A stretch of 64,000 nt of DNA from Sipunculus nudus (taxonomy: Eukaryota; Annelida; Sipuncula; Golfingiida; Sipunculidae): contig CM049313.1 in the NCBI GenBank assembly GCA_026874595.1, positions 16,363,508 through 16,427,507 of the forward strand. The letters are read 5' to 3'. Positions within the stretch are counted from its first letter, which is position 1; each line of letters opens with the position of its first letter. The position numbers and the translations under genes were made by a program. Positions 1-12,100 of this stretch are shown piece after piece. A model generated the notes under the pieces. The model was not told the origin of the DNA, did not search any database, and was given only the letters and a program-made list of their open reading frames with translations.

Positions 1-1374
1 TAACTTTGCTGAACGTGTCAAACAAGTTATCAATTAAGGAAAGGAACTGAAACTGTATGTTGATCAAAGAAAATGTAACGTTATACGGTAAAAGCGTTCC
101 TGGCCAGCATTAACTCAATTTCTATCATCTGTTTCGCTCAGTAGGTTCCGGTGACAGCAATATATCCATTTATTAACAGTTAGCTAACATTAAACTTCCA
201 ACTATGCAATAGGCAGCTTCAACTGAAAATCACACCGGAGTAAAGTGATCAATATTCCTTTGGCACTGGTGCTGATAGCTGCAGCCATTCCTAAGATATT
301 CCGTAGGAAACATTATTTATGCAAAAATGAAAACCTGTGTAATTTAACGTTCGAAGAAATTTCATTTTAAAAATGATTCAACTCATATTAAACTCATTTA
401 ATTTTCCTTCCTGCAATAAATTGTCTACTAAATATTAAAAAAAGCTGATATATTCATATTTTCTGACTTTCTGTAGTGGTAAATTATTTCTGCTCCCAGG
501 AAGTAGGTGGCGCCACCAAATGCTTTATATTTGTGTCCTCATTGCATGCTCAACAAGCCTGCAATATTTCGTGATTAAAACTGCAGCGCCTGGTTAATTG
601 TTTGCTACAGGCTGCAAACGGCCGATCCAGTGCTAGCAGATAAACTCGCAGAGTGAACTTAAAATAATAAGTTGGTTGCCTTCAATTGATTTGATTGTTG
701 CGAATGACCGTTTGCGACAAAGTTTTCGTCCTCACAATTCATTAGATATCATTAGACGGAAACTTAGAATCAATAAAAAACGAACATTAACCATAACATT
801 TATGAGTAATGAAAAAGTGGTCGTGATGTTACGAGTATCACAATAACTTATAGGGCCATCTAAATAGCTACCTATCTATCTGCTGAAACTTTAGTGACCC
901 GTATCTAATTATATTTATATTCCAGTTTGTGAAGTACGAATTATTTTCCTCACATGAGACACCGCAACGAACACACACAAATCTATCCATAACTCGGTTT
1001 GTTAAGTCTTATTTATGTTCCAATTTAGTCTAATATATTTGTGACAGGCGGTAACATTCACAATTCCCACAAACCTGCATCAAGACTTCCAATATTATTA
1101 AATCAAAAAGTATACCTAAATCTAAAACTATAAGCAAAGAAACATAACGGATTCAGGAGCATATCATGTTGACACGATCCCATATTTTTTTTTAAATTCA
1201 TTTAAATAAATAGGAACAGATTTATTCCTTCTTCTCAGTTTTTCAGTTCGGTTTTTGATACATCTCACATCACTACTCAAGCGCTTGTCAGTATCAGTTC
1301 ACAAACGATGTTATGGAAAAACTAGTAGTAGTAAACCCGTAATGAAATGATTGATGACTATTAAAAGATCGCTG
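1..1374. other. AT-rich stretch with no recognisable gene
   Basis: No exon-like segment with paired splice signals was seen. A lone copy of the palindrome GGTGGCGCCACC at 506-517 is the same motif that punctuates the 43-45 kb arrays. Confidence 0.5.
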
Positions 1375-1735
1375 ATCTTGGAATATTAAAGGGACCCAGT
1401 TACCTATCTGAACTTTATTAACTAATGGTAATCCCTTGGTGCTTTTATAAAAATATGCCAGATAATGTGGATATCATAGCACGCAGGCTGCATGTCTTGT
1501 TTGTATTAACGTGTTTACAATACGTGGAGGCCCGCAAAAATAATCAAAATAAGGGCATCTGGCAGCAAGTCAGATAGTCCAGAGCTTTGCAAATGGCGTT
1601 TTGCAACAAGTGACCTTTCTACCTCCGCAAATATGCATCCTACCACCTTAGGTAACATGTTTTTTGTCAACATTGCTGTGTTTACAAACATGATGTTGAT
1701 GAACAAGTTCTTGCATCCTTCAAGAAAGCTTTATA
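1375..1735 (-). repeat. Dispersed repeat family A, reverse copy
   Basis: Shares TTTGCAAATGGCGTTTTGCA and a GGAATATTAAAGGG end with copies near 6655-7567 and 49380-49690. Short reading frames here are shadows of the repeat. Confidence 0.6.
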
Positions 1736-1739
1736 AGAA

Positions 1740-2242
1740 TTTTAAACAACCAACATTGCCCAATAATATATACACAGAGGAAGCCAGAATTCAGATAAAT
1801 ACTTTTTCAAAAGGTAGGTGAATGGGCACCTTTAAGAGATTTGCACAATTGTGTAAACCTCCAGATATCAGTATGCTCACTTGCCTGGTTGCAAATTCTT
1901 GTAATAAACGTCGATTTCTGATACAAGGGTTTTAACTTTGGGAATAAGACCTACTTTTTTCTACAAATATGCGAGTTTTGACTGAGACACCAGTATTTTA
2001 CTATAGCTGTGACGTTACATGACACAAACTCACTAGATCACCTATAGGATAAGTTCTTTACACACGTATACGTATACACGTATATACATACACACATACA
2101 AACATACATACCTACATCCATTCCTATATACATACATACATATATTCATACATACTTACAAACTTAGGCCTAAATAATTAAATATATACTAATATACATA
2201 TGTATGCTTTATACACACATGCCCGCACACAAACGGACACAT

Positions 2243-2289
<47 letters not shown>

Positions 2290-2768
2290 TATCAACAAAA
2301 TATATTTAAATGGATGTTTAAAATAGCTCAGCCATCACCGGACCCCCCCCCCCCCCCAAGACGCCCACAACTGATCGGGATGGGAAATTGGCCATGGAGT
2401 GAACCACCCTGGAAATCTGGTCACGGTCACATATAAATACTATGTGCAAATCTGTTGCCTAGTAGTATTATTATGCCCAAAGATCGTTATTGAAAAAGAG
2501 CCAAATTAGAGATCCAGCTTGGGCAGAATGAAAAGAGGAGCGGGCGAAGAAGAAGAAATAAGATACCAAATTTTAAAATACATAAGACATAAGAACCCCC
2601 CCCCCCCCCACAATAACATTTGACCCAAATATTGATATAGAAATAAGGTCATCGGCCCTATAAAACTTCCGTTCCTACGAGGAGTTTTAATGGTCATAGA
2701 ATAAAATGCCGCCAGCACTCCTGACAAACATAAACTGAAATTAATATTATATACCTATTATATACAAA

Positions 2769-2804
<36 letters not shown>

Positions 2805-2984
2805 GCCTGAATAATACGTACTTTGAGCTCGTTATATACGCATTCATCATGTCCATATAAATAACATTTTAATAATAACAACAAAAACAAACAACAACAA
2901 AAACAAAACATATTTTGTTGTTGTATCCGCTAGGAGGGTATGCGATAATTGCCGTTTTCGTGTGTTGAGGTGTGTGTTCACAAC
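1740..2984. repeat. Gene-free stretch with several simple repeats
   Basis: Contains TACA/ACATAC-rich sequence (2064-2160), CG then (GA)n at 2244-2286, poly-C tracts near 2342 and 2597, and (TA)n at 2772-2802. No coding signal was seen. Confidence 0.6.
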
Positions 2985-3330
2985 TAGCCGTGACAACCCG
3001 ACTCAGTAGGCATCGGATAATTGGGCTGGTAAGCCTACTCGAATCGTGATACACGTAATATCGAGGAATGATTCGCAGTGGTCTTGCATCAGGTTGCATT
3101 CATATTGTGGTAAACACTCTATAATCTCAATATTATGCTAAGAATGCTGAATGGACACAATAGCATACATGTGAGCTCAGAACCCAAACTGAAACGCCGT
3201 CTTCATGGACGCGGGTCATTTCCTGTATCGCCTGCAAGCTGCCTGCGTCCTGTAACCCGTGCGAGCCATGCCTGTGTTCATGCGGTCATAAATTCATCAA
3301 ACATGTTTGGTATTATTAGGGAGTACACAA
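2985..3330 (+). repeat. Dispersed repeat family B, forward copy
   Basis: About 350 bp matching, in inverse orientation, 39055-39412: shared blocks include ATTGGGCTGGTAAGCCTACT and CCCAAACTGAAACG. Probably a SINE or MITE; ends not defined. Confidence 0.65.
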
Positions 3331-3339
3331 AAAATGCTA

Positions 3340-4737
3340 CCGATTGGTCTGGTTTATGTTGAATGACAGTGTACCTGTAGGCCATAAAGCGTTGTCAGAA
3401 ATGACGAAAATATTTGCATCTTCATAAGGCGTTACAATGCGTTCCTCAGACGCATGATGTAAAGACACTCTGGCGCCAGTAATCTGGTCGTAATGCCAGA
3501 GGGTCGATATGAGGCTAGTTCACAACATAACTTCCGCGATCATGATCGGAACCTCATGAGGAACAAAGGAAGAATCGATTAGATTTTGGTGTTGATCCAG
3601 CATATTATCCGGATTCTGCAGCACTATCGAGGAATATTCACAAATGTACGGTCACTTGTGCACGAATGAATAAAAAAATAATTGAATGCACAGAGGTGCC
3701 GCCCTTATAAATAATGTGACCAGGCCACCTGTTAAAGTCACGGCTTGAGCGGCCTGCTGCACTTCTGAGTGGCGGTGTCCATTGTGTTTCGCAGAACGTT
3801 TTTGAAACTTTTGCTCCCATGGCGGAGGCATGTATCCATTTGGATACACATATTTAGTAAGTACCACTACCTCTTTTATTATCATATGTGAGTGTATGCT
3901 ATGTGTGCGCCTTACACAATGAATTCTGCATTATCAGGTGAGTTCCTTCCAGGTAGCATTTTGCTTGTCCGTAGATAAGCCTTATCTATGGAAGATACCT
4001 GTTATCACTGCCTGATAGTTATACACATCACTTTACCCATAAAGAAACACGCGGGACAGGCTGAAAGACGCGGGATTATCTCTGTTGTCTCCCCTCAGTT
4101 CGCTATTCACTCTATAACACGCTGTCTACAGGTAAGGTTGCAAATGCTTCATGACCAAATCTCCAACATACTAAAATTTCAACAGCCTCACACTCCATGT
4201 TCTAAATAGAAATTATGAAAATAATATACGAACACATACATACTACAATCTCGCTAATATGAACACGCATACAGACAAAAACAAACACCCACGAACACCC
4301 AATACCACATGGGCATGGGTCCAACTTTTTGGAGCCACATGACAGGTTGGAAAACATGTTTACTCATCCTTTTTTATAGAACAGAGAGTTCTTTTTCGCA
4401 CTTTCAGACAAAGCTTTATTTTATAAACAATACATTTAATTTATATTATAGCTATCATCAGAAACCTGCGATCTTTTCGGGGATTTTGATATCGAAATGA
4501 AAAAAAAGCGAATAGAGGATCTTAGAACAATGGAGGAGCTCATATCTGCTCGGCCGCGAAGGGATGTGGGTGGGTACGGTTTTTAGACGGAACTGGTGCA
4601 GCCTGCATGGGGTGGTTTCTCCCTATTGTTCTGTTTTTGTTTATTAAGCGTTCCATTCTCTAGATATGATTGTTCTATTTGTCATTTCTTTTTCAAAAAG
4701 GTGTAATGTCCCCAATCGCCCACTATATCCGCCGTGG
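3340..4737. other. Intergenic stretch, nothing recognised
   Basis: Only short frames without splice context or family similarity. Confidence 0.45.
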
Positions 4738-4935
4738 TTTTAGGTTCACATGGGGCCTGGGCAGTGGAGGGTTAAAACGCTCGGCCCTGTGCGCTGGCGT
4801 TCCGGGTTTGATCCCTGGTATGGTTATATGAGAGTAGGTTGTAATTGCCCGTCCAAGGCCGGTTATTTTCTGCGGGTTCTTTAGTTTCGTCCACCCCTGC
4901 AGACTACTGAAAGCCAACATCTGAGCCATGGAGAA
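4738..4935 (+). mobile_element. tRNA-derived SINE copy
   Basis: GGGCAGTGGAGGGTTAAAACG and GGGTTTGATCCCTGG resemble pol III A and B boxes, about 55 bp apart, followed by a non-tRNA body ending near CTGAGCCATGGAGAATGGCG. Part of the body recurs in reverse at 12376-12440. Confidence 0.6.
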
Positions 4936-5185
4936 TGGCGCGATCAGTTATAATAACTGTTTATTCAATGCATGTAAAAATAAATGAGTTTATATTCTAA
5001 ATGTTACATTTTTAGATCATCTATCGCCGTATTGAACTGACTCTCTCTAGTGCAGAACTACGTATTTATAGGGGATATCACGAGTAGTATTTAGGACATT
5101 AAGAATGGTAGTAGTTTGATGAAATCAGGAACAGATATTTCTCATATATAGATATCTCTGCATATTTCAGATTTGTACCATATTG

Positions 5186-5498
5186 GGCCAAAAAAATAAA
5201 AGGTATGGTTCTCAGGCACTGCCCGCGTCAATTTTTAACCCCGCATCAAACATTTTTATTTTGTTTTTCAATAGAAACTTACCATTTTGAGCTGCAGCCG
5301 CTCGGAGATTTCTATCAAGAAGCTAAAATCATAAAATTTTGATAAAATGTTCTTTGTTATGTTATAAATCTGTTGTTATCATGCTTTTCTCTTATCATTT
5401 GACATTTGTATCGAAACATACAATAAAATAAAAAAAAAAAGCCCGCCCGCATTGATTTCTGAAAAAATGCCTAAGAACCAAACCTAACTTTTTTGGCC
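5186..5498 (+). mobile_element. MITE family C (GGCC termini), copy 1
   Basis: Begins GGCCAAAAAAATAAAAGG then TATGGTTCTCAGGCA, and ends with the inverse, CCTAACTTTTTTGGCC. The interior has AGCTGCAGCCGCTCGGA and paired CCCGC blocks. Related copies at 30680-30840, 46495-46814, 50862-51204 and 63291-63590. Confidence 0.8.
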
Positions 5499-5691
5499 GT
5501 ATAATAAAAAATTGTCCCCTCCGATGACTTTCTTGAATTTGATGCATATCGTCGCATTCAGATTGTACGCATATTGGTTCATAAAATACCTATATATATA
5601 TATATATATATGTAGAAATGATCTGCGGGTATGCAGTCTTTCCTCCGCGGTCACACAGCGCTCTATGTTTTGCAACAGAGCATGATATGTT

Positions 5692-6085
5692 AAGGTATGT
5701 GATGAATCTGGATCACGACCGTCGGTTTGGCCTCGTCGGCTCGTCAGGTGACCCATTCAAACAAAACAGAGCTTGCCAAACACATTTGGACCCTGAAAGA
5801 CAAGCAACAAACCCTTTACTACCACCTAGTCTATGATCCAGCAGTCAAACAAATTTATGACCTCTTCACGTCAGTGCAATCTGTGCTTGGCAGAGAAACT
5901 AGCACTCATAAGCTCAAAACAAAAGAACCTTTTGAACAAACGTTGACCACCTGCCGCCATGGTCCAAGGGCACCCAACCGTGCTCAAAAGAAATTATAAA
6001 AAAACCAATATCGCAACTAGTTGAATTTCAGTCACCTGACGAGCCGACCAGGCGAAACCGACGACCGTGATTCATCACATACCTT
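5692..6085. mobile_element. 394-bp inverted-repeat element
   Basis: Left arm 5692-5752 and right arm 6031-6085 are near-perfect inverse copies, starting AAGGTATGTGATGAAT and ending GCTCGTCAGGTGAC. The interior + frame reads NKTELAKHIWTLKDKQ, reminiscent of the C-terminal tail of LINE ORF2 proteins. (TA)n lies beside the right end. No transposase is present. Confidence 0.7.
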
Positions 6086-6130
<45 letters not shown>

Positions 6131-6326
6131 TATACATGTATTTATATTAGTCTATTGGAATATTAAATCATTATATACATATTATTTATTATATACCTTG
6201 AAAAGAATGTTTCACTGGCATATAGTGGTCTAATTGATGTATTAACGAATCCTGAAAAACAAACCTAGGGCGCACATTTTGCCTCTAGCCCCGGTGTTTG
6301 TATATCTTTCTAACATAAATGTTGCC

Positions 6327-6364
6327 TTTATATACAGGAGAGAGCGGCTTTAAGAAAGCACAAG
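6327..6364 (+). promoter_or_regulatory. Possible core promoter / 5' UTR of the GCAT-like gene
   Basis: CTTTATATACAGG lies about 35 bp before the ATG. It could be a TATA box with a very short leader, or CAG could be a splice acceptor for a non-coding first exon. The sequence does not decide. Confidence 0.3.
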
Positions 6365-6389
6365 ATGGCGTCTAGCCTTATCCCACGCA
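6365..6389 (+). CDS. GCAT-like gene, coding exon 1
   Basis: ATG in a good context (AAGATGG) encodes MASSLIPR plus one base, then a consensus donor GTAAGT. Phase 1 fits exon 2 exactly. This start was chosen because it joins in frame and extends a basic presequence; an internal Met start in exon 2 (8832) is the alternative. A TATA-like tract (TTATATA) lies about 35 bp upstream. Confidence 0.65.
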
Positions 6390-6837
6390 GTAAGTATATA
6401 GTCATCAAATATAGGAACAATCAGATATATTAAGTATTAAGAATTTGTCATTCTAATATATTTATAAAAAATAGTAGTTTTAAATGCTAAATTTTCTGAA
6501 TGTATCGCACGTTCTTGCTGGTAAAGGAAGCTATTATCTCTGTCATCTGTAAAATTCAAGTGATTTCTGGTTTACCATACCTATTATAGAAATGTAGGTA
6601 ATTCCTAAGACTCTTAACATGCTTCTGTGTCGGTTGTATGGTTTTGTGTATCTGCAAGCTGTTGGTAAGCACAGTATTTACGTTCATGTTGATAGAAGAA
6701 AAAACATTATGACACTTAAGGTTATTGTATGTTTATGTGCGGAAGCTCAGGGGCTTAGCCAGGTGTTACGGAAAGGTGTGAGTGTGTGTGTGTGTGTGGG
6801 GGGGGGGGGGGGTTACAGCATATCCGTTGGGCAAGGA

Positions 6838-6898
<61 letters not shown>

Positions 6899-6997
6899 TT
6901 GTAACGAATATGGTCATTTACCCACATTCTGTGTACCAGCTCTCAGCATCAAGCTAATAGAGCACTGCTGGATTCGTTCAGCACCCATATACTACTA

Positions 6998-7055
<58 letters not shown>

Positions 7056-9111
7056 CATAATAATATATTATATCAGACTTCTTCAGTATATTTGTACCGT
7101 TTTAAGACTGAAAACATGAGGAAAAGTTTGTTACCTGCATATGGAAGTGTACAGTGAAGGAAACATGACTGATGACTGATATTTTCATATTTCTATATAT
7201 ACTTTTATGCTTTAATTTTCATATTAGATATTTCTTTATGAAATGTATTCCCTCAATATAACATGTAAAGTCAGATGGAAGGGGTTGGTTGGGGGTGGGG
7301 GCATGACCCCCTGCGGCACCCCCTTAGATACGCCCCTGGAAGCTGAGTGCAAAACGCCATTTGCAAAATTCGCGGTCGTCGGACTTGCCGCCAGAATCCC
7401 TCACCTGTCCTTGTTGACTGTGCCTGTATTTGTTTGGTGGGTCCATATGACGATATTAACACAACGTGCAGCCTGTGTTCCGTAGGATCCGCGCTAAGGA
7501 CCTATTTTTCTGCAGGGTTAAAAGGGATTATCTCGAGGTGAAAGACGTCAGATATCGGAATATGCCCCTTTAAGATTTCACTTTATTACAGTCTACGATT
7601 ATAGAAACATACGTTGTCCTGACAACATAAACAATAACAATCGTCAGGTCATTTTTTATTATTCCTTCTCCGTGCACAAAAGTGAAAAAAGTCCATTACT
7701 GTAACAACAAGCCTATCCTACACCTAAATTATATTATATTTGAATACCAGTTTAGTTTCAGCCTAAATATGACCTAATGTGCTTTAAAAAATAAGGGAAG
7801 TTACCCCCTTTAGGACACACTGCATCATTCCCTACGGTCCAAGATGACAAAAAGTTCGATTTTCAGCAAAATCCACGCATATTTAATGAGGTCAAAGGTC
7901 ATCGCACTTTGGAGGCACCGTGGTGACTTACCAAAAATTCTATGGATTTTCATGAAACTCATTATACATATTTACCAACAGAGGTTCTCAGCTTTATTAC
8001 CTTCTCATCAAAGTTCACGAGATACACAACGGGCGATTATACAGGTTTGCGGTGCTCTTGTTGACATATAATAAGATATAATATTAGGTATATGATCTTA
8101 TGACAGACAGATTAACGTACCATTATTCAATCATTCTGTGAAATGTCGTTTCTGCCTTGAAACAATGTATTTGTTCAATCGGAACTCCACGTATATAATT
8201 ATCGTGATTTTTCTTACACTTCCAAATGTACGGTTAAATAAAAGCGTTGTATTAGAAATTAAAATGACGAATGCTTCGTAGCTTCTTAATCGTTAAAACA
8301 AAACCAACGAATTTGAACCATCTCCAAATATAATTTGAAAACTAGGAATATATAACTGAGATTAACGAGAATGGCACGCAGTAGAGCGATTAATCTGCCA
8401 GTGGAAAATAGTCAACCCTTATAAACACTTTTTTTGGAAATCCATTCAGTATGTTTTCCCAAATCCTGACATTGTATTATGACTGGCAGAATGAACTATT
8501 GATATCAATCTATCATCTTATCTTAGATTCAATAATAGTCTTCACTTTTAGTCAATTTGTTGAAGATTTTCACCATAGATCTCATAAGCCTGAATTTCCT
8601 TACCTTTTGACCTTTGATGGCTAGGTTATCAATTAATTTTGCACACTGATTATGAATACAAGATTTATAAACCAACAAAGTGGCAATTTAAGTGGTATTT
8701 TATTTTTAACCTGGTCGGGGCTTGGCAAATTATGCCATTTACATGTACAAAGTAACCTCTTATCCATTGGACTAAAATACACTTCCTGTCACTGTTTTTT
8801 AGGAAGCGTTCGGCCATTAACAAGATGGTCCATGACAGGAGCTATGTTTACAAGAAACCAGACTCAGGGGCCCGAGATGCTCCTGGACAGGATAGACAAA
8901 CAGATGAAGCAGATGAAGGAAGATGGATCCTTCAGACCTGATTTTATCATGGAATCCCGGAAAGGAAACAACCTCCGTATACAGGGCACCTCAAAAGACC
9001 TAATCAACTTCTCATCCAATGATTACTTCGGCCTAAATGTAATCATGCATATCTATCTAGCTATTTATCAATCTGTTCATCTGTATGTCTATCTATCTAT
9101 CTATCTATCTC

Positions 9112-9142
<31 letters not shown>

Positions 9143-12100
9143 CTCTGACTTTCTATCTATATATCTTTTTCTCTCTATCTCTCTATCCATATATATATAT
9201 ATATATCTATTTCTCTCTCTCTCTGGCTCTCTCTATCTCTATCTCTCTCTCTCTATCTCTCTCTATATATATCTCTCTATCTATCTATCTATCTTTTTTC
9301 TATCTTTTTCTCCCTCTCTATCTAATTATCTTTCTCTCTATCTCTCTATCTATCTATATATCTATTTACCTCTCTATCTCTCTATCTATCTATCTATCTA
9401 TCAGTTGTTCCATCTATCTATCTATCTTTCTGTCTATCTATCTATCTATCGTTCAATCGTTCTATCATTCTATCGTTCTATCTATCTCTCTTTCTCTCTT
9501 TCTTTCTTTCTTTAACTTTCTTGATTTTTCTTTATCTTTCTAATCTAATCTAATCCATACATCAAAGGGGAAATATGTCGGCCAGTTTAAGATAGTTCTT
9601 TACTGGAGCATATTTATTGCCTCTTATATTTTGCCTACTCGGTTTGAGTTTATATCATGTCGACGCATTTGACAGTCGGATATAGATACACTTTTGTAAA
9701 TATAAATGTTTCCATAAACATCTTAGAATCATCAAACGCCATTCCATATAAAATATCTTGGATGATATGACACTGGACTTGTGATCCCAATTTTGTGGAT
9801 TACAGTCTCTATCTGACAGTTATCCGTGCTAAGACCCTGGTCAAGGTCTTAAGCACAACGATGCGACATACAAAAGGTAGAGTAAATAACATTATGTCGC
9901 AAATTATAGCGTTAAGCACAAAAGACCAATCAGGAAAAAAATATGTCGGATGAGCCTGATATTGTCTGTAATATCAGACTAAAACAAAATCTGACCTTTG
10001 CCTTTTTGTTCCTATTGTAACCACTTATTTACTTCTTAGAGCGCCTCTTGCGACAAATGCCCAAGCTGCGTCTCTTCTTGCCGAAACGGAGATTTAGATA
10101 ATACGATCAAACACCCAGTTATTATGTTTTATTTCCCTATCAGTAATGCCATGCGCTACGGTGTACCTGCAGGGATTTGGAAAACACACAGAGAGGCACT
10201 TGTTTACAGCAAGCTTGCGGCTATGGTCACGCTGCTTCGTTTATCAGCTTTAAGGGTTAATTCCATTTTGAAACATGTAAGTTGTATATGCCATATATAA
10301 GGATGAGGCGTTTAATTTGACGAAATTATGTAAAATTCAGAGAGATGAGGCCTTGATGATGACGGAAGAACAGGGCGTCGATAGATGGGGTATTAATTAT
10401 TTCTGCCGGCAGTTCGATGGAACCACAGTAAGTACATACTCAATAACATAGTCTTTTGGAATTTTCATGTTTTCACAAACAATTGGATAAGTCATTGAAA
10501 TAAACTATGGTAAAATATATGATCATATGATTTATTTTTAATTATGCATTTGTGTCAGCACTGTGACATATTAATTGGCTAGCGGGTGTCAGATATTTGC
10601 CAAATACACAAGTATATATGCTCAGGATACCATTAAACTTAGGTATATTTTAAAATATTCGGAATCAAAATAGAGTGCAATGTATAGAGGATAATTTGTT
10701 TTAATTCACTCCGAAATTGTAACAGCTTGCAGGAAATGCTCCCAAAAGAAAGAAAAATGCTGTACGATTACTGTTTAAGGTTTGAATGCACAACTGATTT
10801 TTGTACGTATTGGTATGATCTATTGAAAGATTCTTCCTGGGAATATAGTCACATTATCTATGAAGACATACGATGTCCCATCTGTTATAGACAAACCACA
10901 CCTTCGTGGAGGCGGAGTTGGCCAAAATGCATGGAACTGAAGGGTGCGTTTTGTTTACCAACCAATACCTGGCGACCATCAACCTCTTCCTGTGTCTTAC
11001 GAGAGAGGAAGACGTCATTATCTCTGACGAGTACGACCACCCGTGTATACAAGACGCCGGGAAGATTGTCAAGGCCAAGCATCTGTTCCACAAACATAGA
11101 AACATGGAAGGTACTGGTACTTTAAACATACTGTGCATACTGCATGGTACTTTAAACATACTGAAACACCACCGATCCCTCTCGTAGAGATAAAAATATC
11201 TCATCAGTCTTCCAGAGGTACTTGATACATACTGATAGACCACTGATCTCTCTTGAAGATTTAGACATATTAGTACTTCAAGGTTGAGGGTTAAGCCCCC
11301 ACCTCCACCGAGGAACACATTTATTATTTTTATTCATCAGAGACATACTTATTTTGTTTGCATTTTGTGCAGTTATGGGAGCCCCATACAGTCAAACAAT
11401 TATCACTCTTTTAATTGAAAACAAATGCAGAAAACCCAAAGAAATATGGTGAGGAACGTTTTTGCCCACACCATAACCACGTGTTTTCGTAATTTAATAT
11501 TTTCTAATATTGGTTGCAGACATTAAATCCTTCTGTATTATTGTCAAAACATTATTTTCTCAACTCTACACATGGGATGCTGCAGGTTCATTAGAGTCTT
11601 GCTTGTGGACATGAATGATTGATCATCATAATGTTTTCATAAAATTTTTTTTACTATTGTGAAACCAGTGAACAGGTATTCACATTTACTGGTATTTGGG
11701 GAAACTATAAATGTCAAGCTAGGGTAAGCGTATCGGCTTATGTTGCCCAGGGGTAGAGCATAGGACTCAAAGCCGGGAGGTCGTGAGTTCAAATCTCAGC
11801 CGAGGCGGTGAGATTTTTCATGGTTGGGCCCCACCCAGGGTGGGCGCTCTTAATAGGAAGGCTGTATCCCACAGCTGTGTATCACTCACAAACGAGTGCG
11901 TCTTTGGGGGGTTCCGCCAAGAATTGGGGACTGTCCCTCTTATGACATATTTTTGTTAGAAAAACCCTAGTTTTATGCTTATTCGACAAGTTGCACACTT
12001 AACTCATGTTGTCCGCGATTTATCATTTGTGCTCAGTTTAAAGCTAGTACCCACATGCTGGAGTTAAGCAGATTTGTCAAGATGGGATGCTCCCATGACA

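Larger units (their letters stand above)
6655..7567 (+). repeat. Dispersed repeat family A, forward copy split by a hAT-like insertion
   Basis: Flanks 6655-6747 and 7338-7567 join into one repeat like 49395-49690: shared CAAAACGCCATTTGCAAAA and GACGTCAGATATCGGAATA. The intervening sequence is the element at 6748-7337. Confidence 0.65.

Noticed and set aside
8652-9515. 287-codon open frame
   Set aside because: Only 8803-9038 of it is a real exon; the upstream part precedes the splice acceptor and the Ser/Ile/Tyr/Leu tail is a TATC microsatellite.
9085-9543. 152-codon low-complexity frame
   Set aside because: Pure microsatellite translation in a second frame.
10045-10100. Extra exon (APLATNAQAASLL) of the GCAT-like gene
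   Set aside because: Phase does not fit the exon-2 donor, and exon 2 to 10341 joins cleanly without it.
10885-11318. Minus-strand frames over exon 4
   Set aside because: Antisense shadow of the GCAT-like exon.
11725-11800. tRNA gene candidate
   Set aside because: A and B boxes are present but there is no matching acceptor stem, and a SINE body follows; called a SINE.
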